A stretch of 44,374 nt of DNA from CAVVIO01 sp963748095 (GTDB lineage: Bacteria > Bacteroidota > Bacteroidia > Bacteroidales > UBA10428). A program made the translations under genes and the position numbers. Of the stretch, positions 1 through 9,718 are shown in pieces; within the stretch, counting starts at the first letter, position 1, and every line of letters begins with the position of its first letter. The notes under the pieces are model-generated. The model did not search any database and was not told where the DNA came from. It saw only the letters and a list, made by a program, of their open reading frames with translations. The stretch covers positions 1 through 44,374 of the forward strand of contig CAVVIO010000059.1 of assembly GCA_963748095.1 (NCBI GenBank), read 5' to 3'.

Positions 1-3000
1 TAAGTGTGTACGTGCCCATAGCCAGACTACCCATTGTTGCAGAGGGATTAGCACTTTGCAAATTTAACACGCCATTCAGGGTAAAATCACTGCCAGCAAT
101 AATACCTCCGGTACCATTAATGGTGAGGTTATTTACATTACCTGTAAAAATTGAAGCAGGGAGTGATATTGGAGTCGTATTTGTAAATACCAGGGTTGCA
201 CCGGCATTTCCTGCAGCTATATTTCCGCTTGTGCGTGTGGGCGAATTTCCCTGGATGGTTAAAGTGTTTGCCCCCAGGGTTAAGGATCCGTTTGTTAAAT
301 TCAGGGTGCCGGCAATGCTTACGTCACCTCCTAAACTAATGCCGTTGGCACGGTTTAAGGTAAGATTATTCAAGTACAACAGTTGGCAGGGTAGTGCTGG
401 CACCACTGCCACCGATAATAATATTTGAAGAACTGCCTCCCGTTACTGTCCCTGTCACAATAGTGATGGCACCATTCAGTGTTAGAGTATTTGCCCCCAG
501 CGAAAATGCCCCGCTTGTTAATGTTAATGTTCCCGGAATGGTTAAATCTCCATTAAGCGTCAGTCCATTGATATTGTTTATACCAAGGGCATCTATCGTA
601 TTGCTTACAAATGCACCTGAAGGTATGCTTTGAGCCGAAGTCCCGGCAAACACTACCTCTGATGATGCGGCAGTGGCATCAATCTGGGCCCCATTGGTGA
701 AGATCAGTTCTCCGGTTATGGTAAGTTGGCTGCCATTAATAACCAGCTTGTCAGTACCTTGCTCAATGGTAATATTATTGAGGGTTCTGTTTTGATCCAG
801 CAAACAATTTCTATCCGGGTTAATGGCAAAAATTATGTCAGCCCCATCAGGCGGGACCTCTCCTTGCGTCCAGTTGCCGGCATTACCAAAGTCTGTACTG
901 AGACCTCCCTGCCATATCAAAATTATTCGTCTCAAACGCACCCATTTTGGGCGTGGCATTTCTTGTAAGCCCCCTATAATCTGGTAATTATACCGGTTCC
1001 GGTAATCCCGGGTAATGCGGCAGTGGAATAATAATCCAATGCTGATGAACCTCCTGCATTGGCAAATACCGGATCAATATTTAAACTATTAACATCCTGC
1101 CCGGTTGCCACCTGCCACAAAGCCAGGGTAGTCATGTCCGATGTTAAATACCCGAGGATTCCCCCGGTTCCAGAAACAAAATAATCGTTGTAATCGATGG
1201 TTAAACCTGTTGTACCGGCCAGGCGAATAGCATAATGTTTTCCTGTGGGCCCTCCTGAACGGGCATTAAACAAAATATTATTCCGGTAATTTCTTGTTGA
1301 TGTGTTTGCGGCATTCCACAAAGCGCCGGTTGAAGATGTTATACCGGAAACAGTACCGCCGATGTACACACTATTAAAATATATATTGTTGTTATTTGTT
1401 GCACCACTATTATCCCAAATACCATTAATAAGATAGCCGGTTGATATTCCTGTGCCTAAATTGATGATATTATTGGCAATGGTAGTTAACCCATTATTAA
1501 GATAAATAGCATCAATAACAGATAATACATTTGAAGATGACAGGGATATACTGTGGATAAAATTCCCTGAAACAACATTTGCACCAGAGGCAGGTCCCGC
1601 ATAATATATTCCATAAATATCTACCCTGGCTGTTGGGTGGATATTTGATATGTTGTAAACAGTATTTCCGCTTACGGTTTGTATTGTACCGGCAGTTGAA
1701 CAATTTTGTACAATTCCAATAGCTGGTGCACTTATGCCTGCCCCTGTTTGCCCACTGGCAGTTGATATGTTATATACATTGTTGTTCAGAATAGTATTGG
1801 AACCGGCAGTTGTTCCAATACCAGTTGTTCGTGAGGTTGATGTTCCTGTAACACCATTTGTCATATTTGCAATGACATTAGCAGAGATAGTGGTAGTACC
1901 AATACCGTCACTGCTTAAACCACTAACTGTTTGTGGATTTCCGGTACTGACAGAACTGGCATAGATACTGTTGGAAGTTGTGGAGCTTCCGATGGTATTA
2001 TTTCTTATAGTTGTGGTCCCTGCCGTTGCGGATTTATAGATCCCATAAATATTGCTCGAATAGGCAGTATTTGTGTTAGCAGCTGTGATGGAACCAATAT
2101 TATTGTTTTGGCAATCAACCGTTCCGGTACCGGTTATATATATTCCATAAACAGTCTGCCCATTTGTTACACCGGTTACGGCAACAGACCCTGTTCCGGT
2201 TGTTGCCCCAATGGTATTACCGGTGCCGGTGCCAATATTCACATTACCTGTTAGAACATTTATTCCTGTCCATGTTGCATTGGAGGAATTACTCCAGCTA
2301 AAGTTTTTTATGGTATTATTTTGAACACTACTTGCCGTAGTGGAGCCAACATTTAAATATATAGCATTAAAAACATTATTGTTTGCATTCGTTTTCGTCC
2401 ATGCCGTGCCGCTGCATAATGCCGAACTTCCGCCTATATAGTTTCCGGTAGACAATAAAACCGTTTCCAAAGGTATTGTTTATCTGGATAATATTGTATG
2501 TAACTGAAGAAGAAGGGACAAATGAAGTTGTTTCATAAAAGCTGTTTCCTGTTATATTCCACGCGTTGCTGTATGAAGAAAGGAATATACCGTTTGATGT
2601 GGAATTAGTTCTCAGGAAATCATATATGTAATTGTTACTGATAGTATTCTCACTGTTTTCCCTTCCTGAAGTTCCGGATGAAAAAATCGCGTTGACCGGC
2701 CGGTTGGCATTTGCTGAATTAGTTATATTATTATTGTCAATAGTATTGTTATCATTCCCGGTTGTGGCTGTTGTTGTTGAAAAAAAGAGAATACCACCTG
2801 TTGCAGTGGTTTCTGATCCTTTAATATTACAATATTTCACCGTGTTATTAGTAGCATCATTGATCAGCCGGATCGTAGATGTTCCTGCCAAACCTGATGT
2901 ACTTGAGTTCACAATGGTCAGGTCTTTTGTAGTACCGGTAGCATCCACCCTTCCATCAATGGTTACATTATCAGCGCCATTCAGGTCAATCAGAGGTGCT

Positions 3001-4601
3001 GACAGATTTCCGCTAACGGAAAGGCCGGTTGATGTAGGATAAATATTTACGGAGGTGTAGTTTGCATTTCCGCTGCCACTGGCATTGAGTATAACCGGGC
3101 TGGTTTCAATAGTGCTTCCGTGTATCTTTATTGTTATATTTCCCTTATGAGTGCCGTCGTTGATTGCATCTATTGCGGCTTTAAGATCAGGATAATTAGC
3201 ATGTAATATCCCGCTGGTAGCAACTACCTCAACAAGAAGCATGTATCTTATCCAGGTGTTATTTGTTCCGCTTTGAACTTCCTGCCATTTGTTAAAAAAT
3301 CCGTCGACACCACTATGAATGCCCATGTCTACTCCCGAAACCCTTAAATTTTCACTCCCGAGTTTCAATACTATTTCGTTTACTGTTTCGTAGAAACTAA
3401 CCTCTACATTAGCATACCTGCGATCATTATAGTCAATCTCTATATTATTATACTCAATTGTAAGTATGCGGTCAGGAGCAGTTCCGGTTACCAGGTATCT
3501 GCACCATGAACCAGTTGTTCTTCCTACGTAACCATCATAGACCGATGTAGCTATAATCTGACCAAGGTTAGTTGCACTTGCAGTCAAGTTAAAAGAACTG
3601 GCTGCATTATAATCCGTATTTGCAATTCCATCAAGCCGGATAAATCCGTTTGAAGCTACACTCAAATTGTTTGTAGTGGTGTATGAATTATCGTAAAAGG
3701 TAAAGTTGAAAGGCCAATTAATAGAAGACTGAACGTCATCGCCGGCAATAATTCCGGTTCCCGATGAACAGTCTATCCAGTTGTAAGTAGTTCCTAAGGT
3801 GCCGGTTTGTGTGCTATAATTCCAACTGGCAACAGGCAGCGAAGCAGGACTCGTGTATTCTATCCAGGTGTTATTTATTCCGTTCTCAACCTCCTGCCAT
3901 TTGTTATAGAAGCCATCTACTCCACTATGAATTCCCATATCTACTCCCGAAACAGTTATATTATCATTTCCCAGTTTCAAAATGATTTTGTTTACTGTTT
4001 CGTAGAAACTAACCTCTGCATTTGCATACAGGCCATCATTATAGTCAATCTCTATATTATTAAACTCAATTGTAAGTATCCGGTCAGGAGCAGTTCCGGT
4101 TACCAGGTATCTGCACCACGAGCCAGCTGTTCTTCCAACGTAACCGTCATAAACCGATGTAGCAATAATTTGACCAAGGTTGGTCGCACTTGAAGTCATG
4201 TTATAAGAACTGGCTTCATTATAATTCGTATTTGCACTTCCATCAAGCCGTATAAAACCGTTTGTGGCAACACTTATGCTATTAGCAATGGTATACGAAT
4301 TATCATAAAAGATAAAGTTGAAAGGCCAGTTGATGGAAGCCTGGACATCATCGCCGGAAATAATACTGGTTCCCGATGAACAGTCAATCCAACTGTAAGT
4401 AGTTCCCAGGGTACCGGTTCGGGTGTCATAGTTCCAACTGGCAGCCGCTTGCGACCATGCTGTTGCAGGTATTGAACATATTATCAGGAACAGAAAGACT
4501 TTTAGCGCCGGTTTTAATTTAGTAAACCTGGATTTTAGTGAGAAGTGATGTACCTTCATACTGCTGTTTATAAACATTATTGTATGAAGGTTATTTTTCA
4601 T
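1..4601 (-). CDS. Giant secreted beta-helix/repeat surface protein, frameshifted, 5' intact, runs off left edge
   Basis: Reading in from 4601, the protein has an N-terminal signal peptide (hydrophobic stretch ending near AWSQ, residue 51). Two tandem copies of a 204-residue module follow (from W56 and W260, each starting WNYxTxTGTLGTTYxWIDCSSG), then a long Asn/Thr/Ser/Gly-rich parallel beta-helix from about residue 460. An internal beta-helix closing motif, DYRGLTRNATPKMGAFE, is visible near 935-985 in another frame. After it come repeats of the type TLTLGANTLTLNG, which continue open to base 1. Frame changes near 2460, 985, 925 and 370 break the reading frame; each can be repaired by a one-base change while the homology continues, so I treat this as one gene. 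It is the last gene of the DUF4402-chaperone group and is probably an adhesin or fibre tip. The C-terminal sorting domain lies outside the window. No enzymatic motif was seen. Confidence 0.75.
3240..4436 (-). repeat. Two tandem 612-bp coding repeats inside the giant surface gene
   Basis: Bases 4436-3825 and 3824-3240 encode two near-identical modules of about 195-204 residues. Shared landmarks are GDDVQxSINWPFNFxFYDNSYT, RLDGxANT, SVYDGYVGRTxGSWCRYLVT and SGVDMGIHSGVDGF. The DNA copies are also clearly similar, so the duplication is fairly recent or kept by gene conversion. The module looks like a beta-sandwich lectin- or adhesin-like domain, but I cannot name it. Confidence 0.85.
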
Positions 4602-4672
4602 TATTTAGACCATTCAATTAAAATTCTATCATTATACTATATTGAACCTGATATGAAAATTATGCTGTCGTC

Positions 4673-5561
4673 TTAATGCAGTATCAATTCTGTTTCGGCA
4701 AAACGAACAGGTTTAACATCTGATGGCGCCGAGAATGTGACGCGAAGTTTCCCTGATGTAAAATCCACCCCTGGAGCTTTTATGAGATTAAACTGAAACC
4801 TTCGGATTGTATTAGGAGTGTAGACAGCAATCCCATTCGCTTTTCCGACACGGGTCACTTTGCCCTGCGGGCTGACATGGTCCACTGCCAGGTCGCCATA
4901 TACCGATATATTCCCGGTACGGTTAAAAACCAGGCTAAACCTTGGAATAGTATCATTAACTATATCAAGTGCCAGATCCGTAAGATTAATTTTAACTGAA
5001 GGTTCTCCAACTCTTATGATGACAGGTATAGTAATCCCAAAAATGGGAGTCAATTTTACCGAGATTGTAGTAGTGTCAATTACCGCTTCTCTTTCACCCA
5101 GAGGCTTTACCTTTGGTACCGCCCTAAAATAAAAATGAGAACGGTATTCCCCTGATGCCAGTTTCTTAGACCTGATGAGCTGTATCTTGACAACCTGGGC
5201 TTCATTTGGCCCCAGGGTGACCGACCGCGGGAAAATAGCGGATATATTGATCCGCAAACCATTGATTAGAGTCAGGTTCGGTGATAAACTCAAAACCACC
5301 ATCTTCCTTCATCCTGATCTGAATTACTGATATTGCATACGTTGCTGTATCCTTTCCTGTATTTGCCAGGTTAAGGTCCAGAGATCTTTTTGATCCTTCA
5401 AAAACAACTCTTCGGGGAGTAATCAGAAGATTTCCCTGAGCTGATGCATGATCACAAAAAAAGAACGCAAATCCAACCAATACAGTCAGGAAAATAATGA
5501 AATATCCTGATCTGTATAAAGCAGAATACTTACGAGAAATCAAATTTATGGTTGATGACAT
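4673..5561 (-). CDS. PapD-like periplasmic (fimbrial-type) chaperone, frameshifted
   Basis: The N-terminal part has a signal anchor or signal peptide (residues about 18-42, ending ASAQG). It continues GNLLITPRRVVFEGSKR...LANTG, typical of the first immunoglobulin-like domain of pilus chaperones. The second reading frame continues RSVTLGPNEAQVVKIQL, matching the G1-strand region of that domain, and then a second domain ending at 4673. One extra C in the CCC run near 5235 breaks the frame; removing it gives a continuous chain IRYFPRSVTLGPNEAQ of about 295 residues. It lies 30 bp after the upstream DUF4402 gene and 70 bp before the giant surface gene, all on the same strand. The likely role is periplasmic folding or delivery of the DUF4402 subunits or surface protein. 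No usher gene is in the window. Confidence 0.75.
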
Positions 5562-5590
5562 AGGTATAAAATATTATTAATTCGAATTAT

Positions 5591-6124
5591 CTAGTTAAAG
5601 TCAAATGTTATTGCATAAGTACCAGTATATATTCCCACAGGATTGTCATTCAGAGTGCCAACAATAAGAGTTGCACCCACGTAAGCTACCTGGTTTCCAT
5701 TCTGCAACATGCCTGCCCCAAAGCCAGAGGAAGGCACTGATGACCAATCCACTACAAGCATAGTTTTGGCGCTTGATACATGGGCAAGTATAACAGGAAC
5801 CGTTGGCAGCGTAATAGAGAAGGTTGCATTGTTGTCCCCTATAATATTAAAACTGGCTGCATTGTGTATACTAGTGCCGGTAAAGACACTACCAAGGACG
5901 GAGATCGTACCTTCAGGAGTTAAAATGATCTCGCCTCCCTGGGGGCCCGGAGAAAATCTCCCGAAATTCATTTGCGAAGTTTCACTTGCAGAGAAAACCG
6001 AAATTACCTCAGCCATAATATGCCCGGTTACGCTGACCGGAGGCGTAACCTGGGCAAGCATATCTGCTCCTGTCACATAAAATATAAAAATCAGGATGAA
6101 AAATAATTTATTAAATCGCATCAT
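5591..6124 (-). CDS. DUF4402 domain protein, subunit-like
   Basis: 177 residues with a signal peptide ending near MLAQ (residue 25). The mature part fits DUF4402: VSVTGHIMAEVISVFSAS, NFGRFSPGPQGGEIILTPEG, a central SFNIIGDNNATFSITLP segment, and the closing GATLIVGTLNDNPVGIYTGTYAITFDFN. DUF4402 proteins are short exported beta proteins of uncertain function, often found near fimbrial-type chaperones; the subunit role here is inferred from the neighbouring chaperone. The gene is 30 bp upstream of the chaperone gene and is probably cotranscribed with it. It is separated from the other DUF4402 gene by a small mobile-type repeat. Confidence 0.8.
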   Translation of the reverse strand: MMRFNKLFFILIFIFYVTGADMLAQVTPPVSVTGHIMAEVISVFSASETSQMNFGRFSPGPQGGEIILTPEGTISVLGSVFTGTSIHNAASFNIIGDNNATFSITLPTVPVILAHVSSAKTMLVVDWSSVPSSGFGAGMLQNGNQVAYVGATLIVGTLNDNPVGIYTGTYAITFDFN

Positions 6125-6159
6125 TATGCTGAGTTGTAATTTTTTACTAAATACCGGCT

Positions 6160-6370
6160 CAATTAATGTCTGTCTATAATGTCCAACTTCCGCGTTGTTG
6201 CCTTGCGTTATACAGGCCTGTCTAACGCAAGGCAGGTCTACCTGGTGCAGACAGGCTCAAAACCCAAATACTGGAATCCGTCTGTGGCGGAGGGTGGTTT
6301 GGATTTCTCGCACGTCTTTATTTCGAACTTTCAAGAACAAACACTTGAGTTTACAGACAAACTCTAATTA
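6160..6370 (-). mobile_element. Non-autonomous repeat element A, copy 1 (inverted), with an internal insertion
   Basis: The ends, AATTAATGTCTGTCTATAATG on the left and TTTACAGACAAACTCTAATT on the right, match the ends of element A at 41452-41607 in inverted orientation. The flank GGTTTGGATTTCTCGCACG also matches A's interior (GGTTTAAATTTCTCGCACG in reverse complement). Between about 6205 and 6295 there is extra sequence absent from the other copy. It contains the short inverted repeat AGGCCTGTC/GACAGGC, probably a second dispersed repeat nested inside. There is no transposase. The element sits exactly between two DUF4402 genes. Confidence 0.7.
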
Positions 6371-6891
6371 TAGTTTACAGTTACATCGAAGCCTGTAGCA
6401 TTTGTATATACTCCTGCAAGTTGTGATGCACCAACATTTAATGTAGCGCCAACAGTCAGTGTCTCTGTTCCGCCTGTAAGAACTCCGCCGGCAACTACAG
6501 TTGGAGTGCTTGTAAAGGTATTTACAATCATTGTTGCTACACCACCGACAGTTTCGGTTATTGTATAATCGATAGTAGGAATAATGATTGAATACGTTGC
6601 GTCAGCAAGGCCGGTGACCGTAAAAGATGCCGCTGTTACTGTACCTACATTGGCAGGAAGAAATGTAACACCCAATGTTGCAGTACGTGATCCGTCTGGC
6701 AAAAGAACAACAGTACCTGCGGAAGCATTTACAGCAAGGTTGCCGAAATTCATATCAACGTCTTTTGTTATTGCAATAGGTGTAAGGATTGTTGCCGTGG
6801 CAGTCGCCGAGGCAGTTACCTGAGCAAAAGTATTTGCTGCAAAAGCAAATATTACAATTGCCAGAGCTAAAATTTTTGTCATTTTTTTCAT
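6364..6891 (-). CDS. DUF4402 domain protein, subunit-like, probable first gene of the surface operon
   Basis: 175 residues with a clean signal peptide (MKKMTK start, hydrophobic core, cleavage after TFAQ at about residue 23). The mature sequence is low in charge and rich in Thr/Ala/Val. It carries the DUF4402 pattern: ITKDVDMNFGNLAVNASAGTV, LLPDGSRTAT, SFTVTGLADATYSIIIP, and the ending GASQLAGVYTNATGFDVTVNYN. It pairs with the DUF4402 gene downstream (240 bp away, the gap filled by repeat element A). A composite promoter element shared with two other surface-protein genes lies 170-235 bp upstream on the same strand. The stop codon lies inside the end of element A, so the insertion may have reshaped the 3' end. 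Confidence 0.8.
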   Translation of the reverse strand: MKKMTKILALAIVIFAFAANTFAQVTASATATATILTPIAITKDVDMNFGNLAVNASAGTVVLLPDGSRTATLGVTFLPANVGTVTAASFTVTGLADATYSIIIPTIDYTITETVGGVATMIVNTFTSTPTVVAGGVLTGGTETLTVGATLNVGASQLAGVYTNATGFDVTVNYN

Positions 6892-7062
6892 CTTGTTCTG
6901 ATTTTTAGATTATTACTTATTAAAAAAAGTCTTACTCACAAAGTATTGTGACTGAAATTATTTAAATGAAAGTTTGCTTTTTAAATATTTGAAATACGGG
7001 CCTGTATTATGGTTGGCTAACCTGTTACAATGAAATTTTAATTGCGAATATGAACTTGTAAT

Positions 7063-7130
7063 ACAAAGGTGAATCCCTTTTTGCTTACAAGTGTTATAGA
7101 ATTATGGTAATAAGTTACATCATTCACACA
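7063..7130 (-). promoter_or_regulatory. Shared composite promoter/operator, copy 1
   Basis: On the minus strand this reads TGTGAATGATGTAACTTATT, about 12 bases, ATAACACTT, 14 bases, then ATTCACCTTTGT. The last part resembles the Bacteroidota -7 box TAnnTTTG. The same blocks, with the same 14-base spacing, occur at 16176 and 17745. It lies upstream of the DUF4402 gene starting at 6891, implying a leader of about 170 bases. Confidence 0.7.
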
Positions 7131-7139
7131 TTTACTTAT

Positions 7140-7291
7140 TTAGTGTCGGCAAGAAAACTCCATTTTCTGCGTTACGCTTGTCAGAAAATTCCTCATTTAC
7201 ATTAGTAAACTGCGGATTTCCTAACTTCGCAAGCCTTGAAAATGAACTTTTCTTATCCGACACCGGACTTCTCGTGCAAGCACTATTTAGT
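7140..7291 (-). mobile_element. Non-autonomous repeat element B, copy 1
   Basis: About 150 bp, nearly the reverse complement of 41598-41752. Shared blocks include GTGTCGGCAAGAAAACTCC, CCTCATTTACATTAGTAAAC and GCCTTGAAAATGAACTTTTC. The ends form imperfect terminal inverted repeats (TAGTGTCGGCAAGAAAA versus the complement of CTTCTCGTGCAAGCACTA). No coding capacity. It abuts a shortened element A, as in the copy at 41.6 kb. Confidence 0.75.
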
Positions 7292-7386
7292 GTTTGTCTT
7301 TAAAGTCCGATTTATTCGTTATTACTTACCTTGAATTTGAACTTTCCAGAGCAAATACCTGACTTTATAGACAGGCAATATTTAAT
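7284..7386 (-). mobile_element. Repeat element A, copy 2, internally deleted
   Basis: The left end AGTGTTTGTCTTTAAAGTCC and right end CCTGACTTTATAGACAGGCA match the two ends of element A at 41452-41607 (inverted). The centre is shortened from about 155 to about 100 bp. The B-A order repeats the A-B junction at 41.6 kb, so the pair has moved or been copied as a composite. Confidence 0.7.
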
Positions 7387-7519
7387 TGTAAAAGACAGGA
7401 AAAGACATGTATGGATTGGTACCCATTTTACAGATGAGATTTGTAATAATATTCATAAAAGAATCAACCAAAAAAATCACTTATTTTTCGTAGTGCAACA
7501 ATCAGAACAGGTAGGATTA

Positions 7520-8062
7520 TTAAATACCCGCGTATGCTTTTAATTCTTCAATGCTTACATGATCGTCTAAATGTTTGCCATAATGGGCTTTCACTATTTT
7601 AAAATTTTCGTCGATAAAGAAGTCTGCCGGTATGAGGTTCATGCTTGCATTTTTATCTTCGGGCAGATTTAATTCTTTTGTATCTTTCTTTGCCTGTCCA
7701 ACACTTGAAACAATCATTGTTTTCATCATTTTCAAAGTTGAATTCTCAACGCCGTAAGAGCGATACACTTTTTTATCCGGGTCGCCGATTAATGGCCACG
7801 GACTGATTCCCTGGTGAAAAACACTTGATTTGAGTTTTTCATTCGAGCTTTCGAATAAAAATACCAGTTGAACACCGGTGTTTTTTAATTTTACATTATT
7901 ACCCATAATTTGATGTACCCTGCGGTTGCAAAAAGGACAACTTACATTGCGATAAAAACTGAGTATGATTTTTTTTCCTTTGAAATCTGAAAGTTTCACT
8001 TGTTTGCCATAAATATCGGTTGCAGTAAAGTCCAATGCTGTATTTCCTTCCTGAAGTTTCAT
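7520..8062 (-). CDS. AhpC/TSA-type peroxiredoxin-like protein
   Basis: 180 residues of thioredoxin fold, without a signal peptide, so cytosolic. Residues 1-40 (ALDFTATDIYGKQVKLSDFKGKKIILSFYRN) are the typical start of an alkyl hydroperoxide reductase/bacterioferritin comigratory family domain. The redox centre SCPFCNRRVH puts Cys at 42 and 45, a CxxC arrangement rather than the single peroxidatic Cys of classical 2-Cys enzymes. This suggests an atypical peroxiredoxin or thiol reductase. FFIDENFKIVKAHYGKH near the C terminus matches the DxxGxI-like strand of the family. The next genes on the same strand are an FMN reductase and an exported thioredoxin-like protein, giving a small redox cluster. 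The physiological substrate cannot be inferred. Confidence 0.8.
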   Translation of the reverse strand: MKLQEGNTALDFTATDIYGKQVKLSDFKGKKIILSFYRNVSCPFCNRRVHQIMGNNVKLKNTGVQLVFLFESSNEKLKSSVFHQGISPWPLIGDPDKKVYRSYGVENSTLKMMKTMIVSSVGQAKKDTKELNLPEDKNASMNLIPADFFIDENFKIVKAHYGKHLDDHVSIEELKAYAGI

Positions 8063-8154
8063 AATTATATCTTTTATATTAAGTTACAGTTTTCATTTGA
8101 TTTTTTGAAAAGTCGAAATGCATTGCTTAACCTGACAAATTATAATGATCATTC

Positions 8155-8733
8155 TCAATACGGCACCCGAATTTCTCTTTGCTTTTTAAATGCTTCCAGG
8201 TACCAGACAAACTCATCCAAAAACCTTGTTGTTGATGATTCCATATGCCTGGTTTTGGGAACTAAATTATTGTAGAACAAATTTCCAATTTCAGGGAAAG
8301 GCAACATGGAAGAAATGGCCGGCATACCCAGTTCGCCAAGTATTACTCTCAAATGTACTGCCGCCCTGACACCGCCAAACGAACCATTTGAATAGGATGC
8401 GATAGCCGATGGTTTAAAAAAATACTCCCGTTGGAAATGGTCCAGGAGATTTTTTAATGCAGGCGGTATGCTATGGTTATATTCGCCTGTAACGATCAGA
8501 AAACCATCCGAAGCATTAAACAGTTGCGCCAGCTTTTCCATTGTTTCCGGAGCTGTACCCGATGTGTATTCCTTATACATTTTATCCAGCAAGGGAAGTT
8601 GATAAACAATAGGGTCAATAAAATGAACCTGTATATCCCTTTCTTTTAACTTTTTCTCAAGGTATTTAGCTGCTTTTATTCCTTGCCGGTCGCTGCGAAC
8701 AGAACCATAAACAAGACTGATAGTTAATCCCAT
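8155..8733 (-). CDS. NAD(P)H-dependent FMN reductase family protein
   Basis: 192 residues with a flavodoxin-like fold. The N-terminal beta-strand and phosphate loop are ISLVYGSVRSDRQG, and the second flavin-contacting loop is VTGEYNHSIPPALKNLLDHF, as in ArsH/ChrR/azoreductase-type NADPH-dependent FMN reductases. Such enzymes reduce FMN, quinones, azo dyes or chromate at NAD(P)H expense in the cytosol. The gene is 92 bp upstream of the peroxiredoxin-like gene and may share a transcript. The specific substrate is not readable. Confidence 0.85.
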   Translation of the reverse strand: MGLTISLVYGSVRSDRQGIKAAKYLEKKLKERDIQVHFIDPIVYQLPLLDKMYKEYTSGTAPETMEKLAQLFNASDGFLIVTGEYNHSIPPALKNLLDHFQREYFFKPSAIASYSNGSFGGVRAAVHLRVILGELGMPAISSMLPFPEIGNLFYNNLVPKTRHMESSTTRFLDEFVWYLEAFKKQREIRVPY

Positions 8734-8951
8734 AATTTAATTTTTTGTAATTGTCAGAGAATCTGTCAAACCTGATATATAAGAGCATTTCTTCCGGTAA
8801 TTTACAAAACCCCAGACAGTGAAATCAAGATTAACCCACAAGGCCCACACCTTTGTGCCCAAGAGTAAATAATTACCGGTAGTTTCGACTGAATTATTTC
8901 TTCATCGGAATTTAATATGTTGAAATTCTATTTGCCATGATTTTTAAATTT

Positions 8952-8982
8952 AAAAAGGCGGAATTTTGAGTTCCGCCTTTGA
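8952..8982 (-). terminator. Rho-independent terminator
   Basis: Perfect 10-bp stem AAAGGCGGAA/TTCCGCCTTT with a 7-base loop. On the minus strand it is followed by a T-rich run. It lies 14 bp after the stop codon of the thioredoxin-like gene. Confidence 0.8.
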
Positions 8983-8995
8983 GTTTATGATCTGA

Positions 8996-9403
8996 TTATT
9001 TCAAATCATTTTTAGCGGCTAAAAGAGCATCCGCAATTTGTTGATCCGACTTGGCAATACTTAACTGTGAAATAAGCGTTTTGCTTTTTGAATTAAAGAA
9101 ATAGACTACACCGGTACTTCTGTAAGGTGCCATTGCCTTTTCCAATCCGAGTTTTTTCAGCTCTTCTGCCGATTTCTTTGTTGTTGCCTCATTGGTAAGG
9201 TTGTTGGCAACAAATTGAATAGATCCGTCTTTATTGTCGGCCATAAATGCTGCCATAGCCCGTTGACCGTTTGCCTTACATACCGGACACCATTCAGCTT
9301 TGTTTATTACAGCTATTACTTTGGCTTTCGATTGAGCCATAGTTGTAACAGAAACTAATAAGATAAGCGCAAAGCTTGCCAAAATTGATTTTGTTGTTTT
9401 CAT
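8996..9403 (-). CDS. Exported thioredoxin-like protein
   Basis: 135 residues. The signal peptide (MKTTKSILASFALILLVSVTTMAQ) is cleaved near residue 24, so the protein is periplasmic. The mature part carries the redox motif EWCPVCK (Cys 39 and 42) right after the first strand VIAVINKA, as in thioredoxins, followed by a short helical region and strand GVVYFFNSKSKTL. It lacks an obvious cis-proline motif; the segment KAMAPYRSTGVVYF may replace it. The likely role is periplasmic disulfide reduction or heme/metal handling, unproven. It has its own terminator and so is probably monocistronic. Confidence 0.75.
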   Translation of the reverse strand: MKTTKSILASFALILLVSVTTMAQSKAKVIAVINKAEWCPVCKANGQRAMAAFMADNKDGSIQFVANNLTNEATTKKSAEELKKLGLEKAMAPYRSTGVVYFFNSKSKTLISQLSIAKSDQQIADALLAAKNDLK

Positions 9404-9718
9404 TTTTACGAATTTTAATTGAACATAAATTTGTTTTGCATATTAGTGTGAAGAATTATAAAACCTGACAGACTTTTTTAATTTTAACATTTATTTATGA
9501 TTTCACCTTGATTCAATATAGGACACAAGTCCCTCACAACTAATAATATCTTGTGAATTAAAATTTATGAAATTTTATTTCCGGACACAGGATTCAGAAA
9601 AAGGGAATACAACTGATGGCAAAAGGAAATGTCTGTTAGCAGTAAAAATGTTTTTACATTTTTGAACAAATGGCCGGATAAAAACAGTAAGCCGACAGTA
9701 AAATCGATTAACTTATAT
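9404..9718. other. Intergenic stretch, nothing recognised
   Basis: AT-rich spacer between the thioredoxin-like gene start and the STAS-like gene end. I see no ORF with coding character, repeat or clear hairpin; it probably holds the thioredoxin-like gene's promoter. Confidence 0.5.

Noticed and set aside
394..2254. Several long plus-strand open frames opposite the giant surface gene
   Set aside because: They are low-complexity mirrors of the Thr/Gly/Asn-rich coding strand, lack starts with context, and overlap a supported gene.
5202..5302. Programmed ribosomal frameshift in the chaperone
   Set aside because: The site is a CCC run, without a slippery heptamer or clear downstream structure, and similar breaks occur across unrelated genes, so error is more likely.
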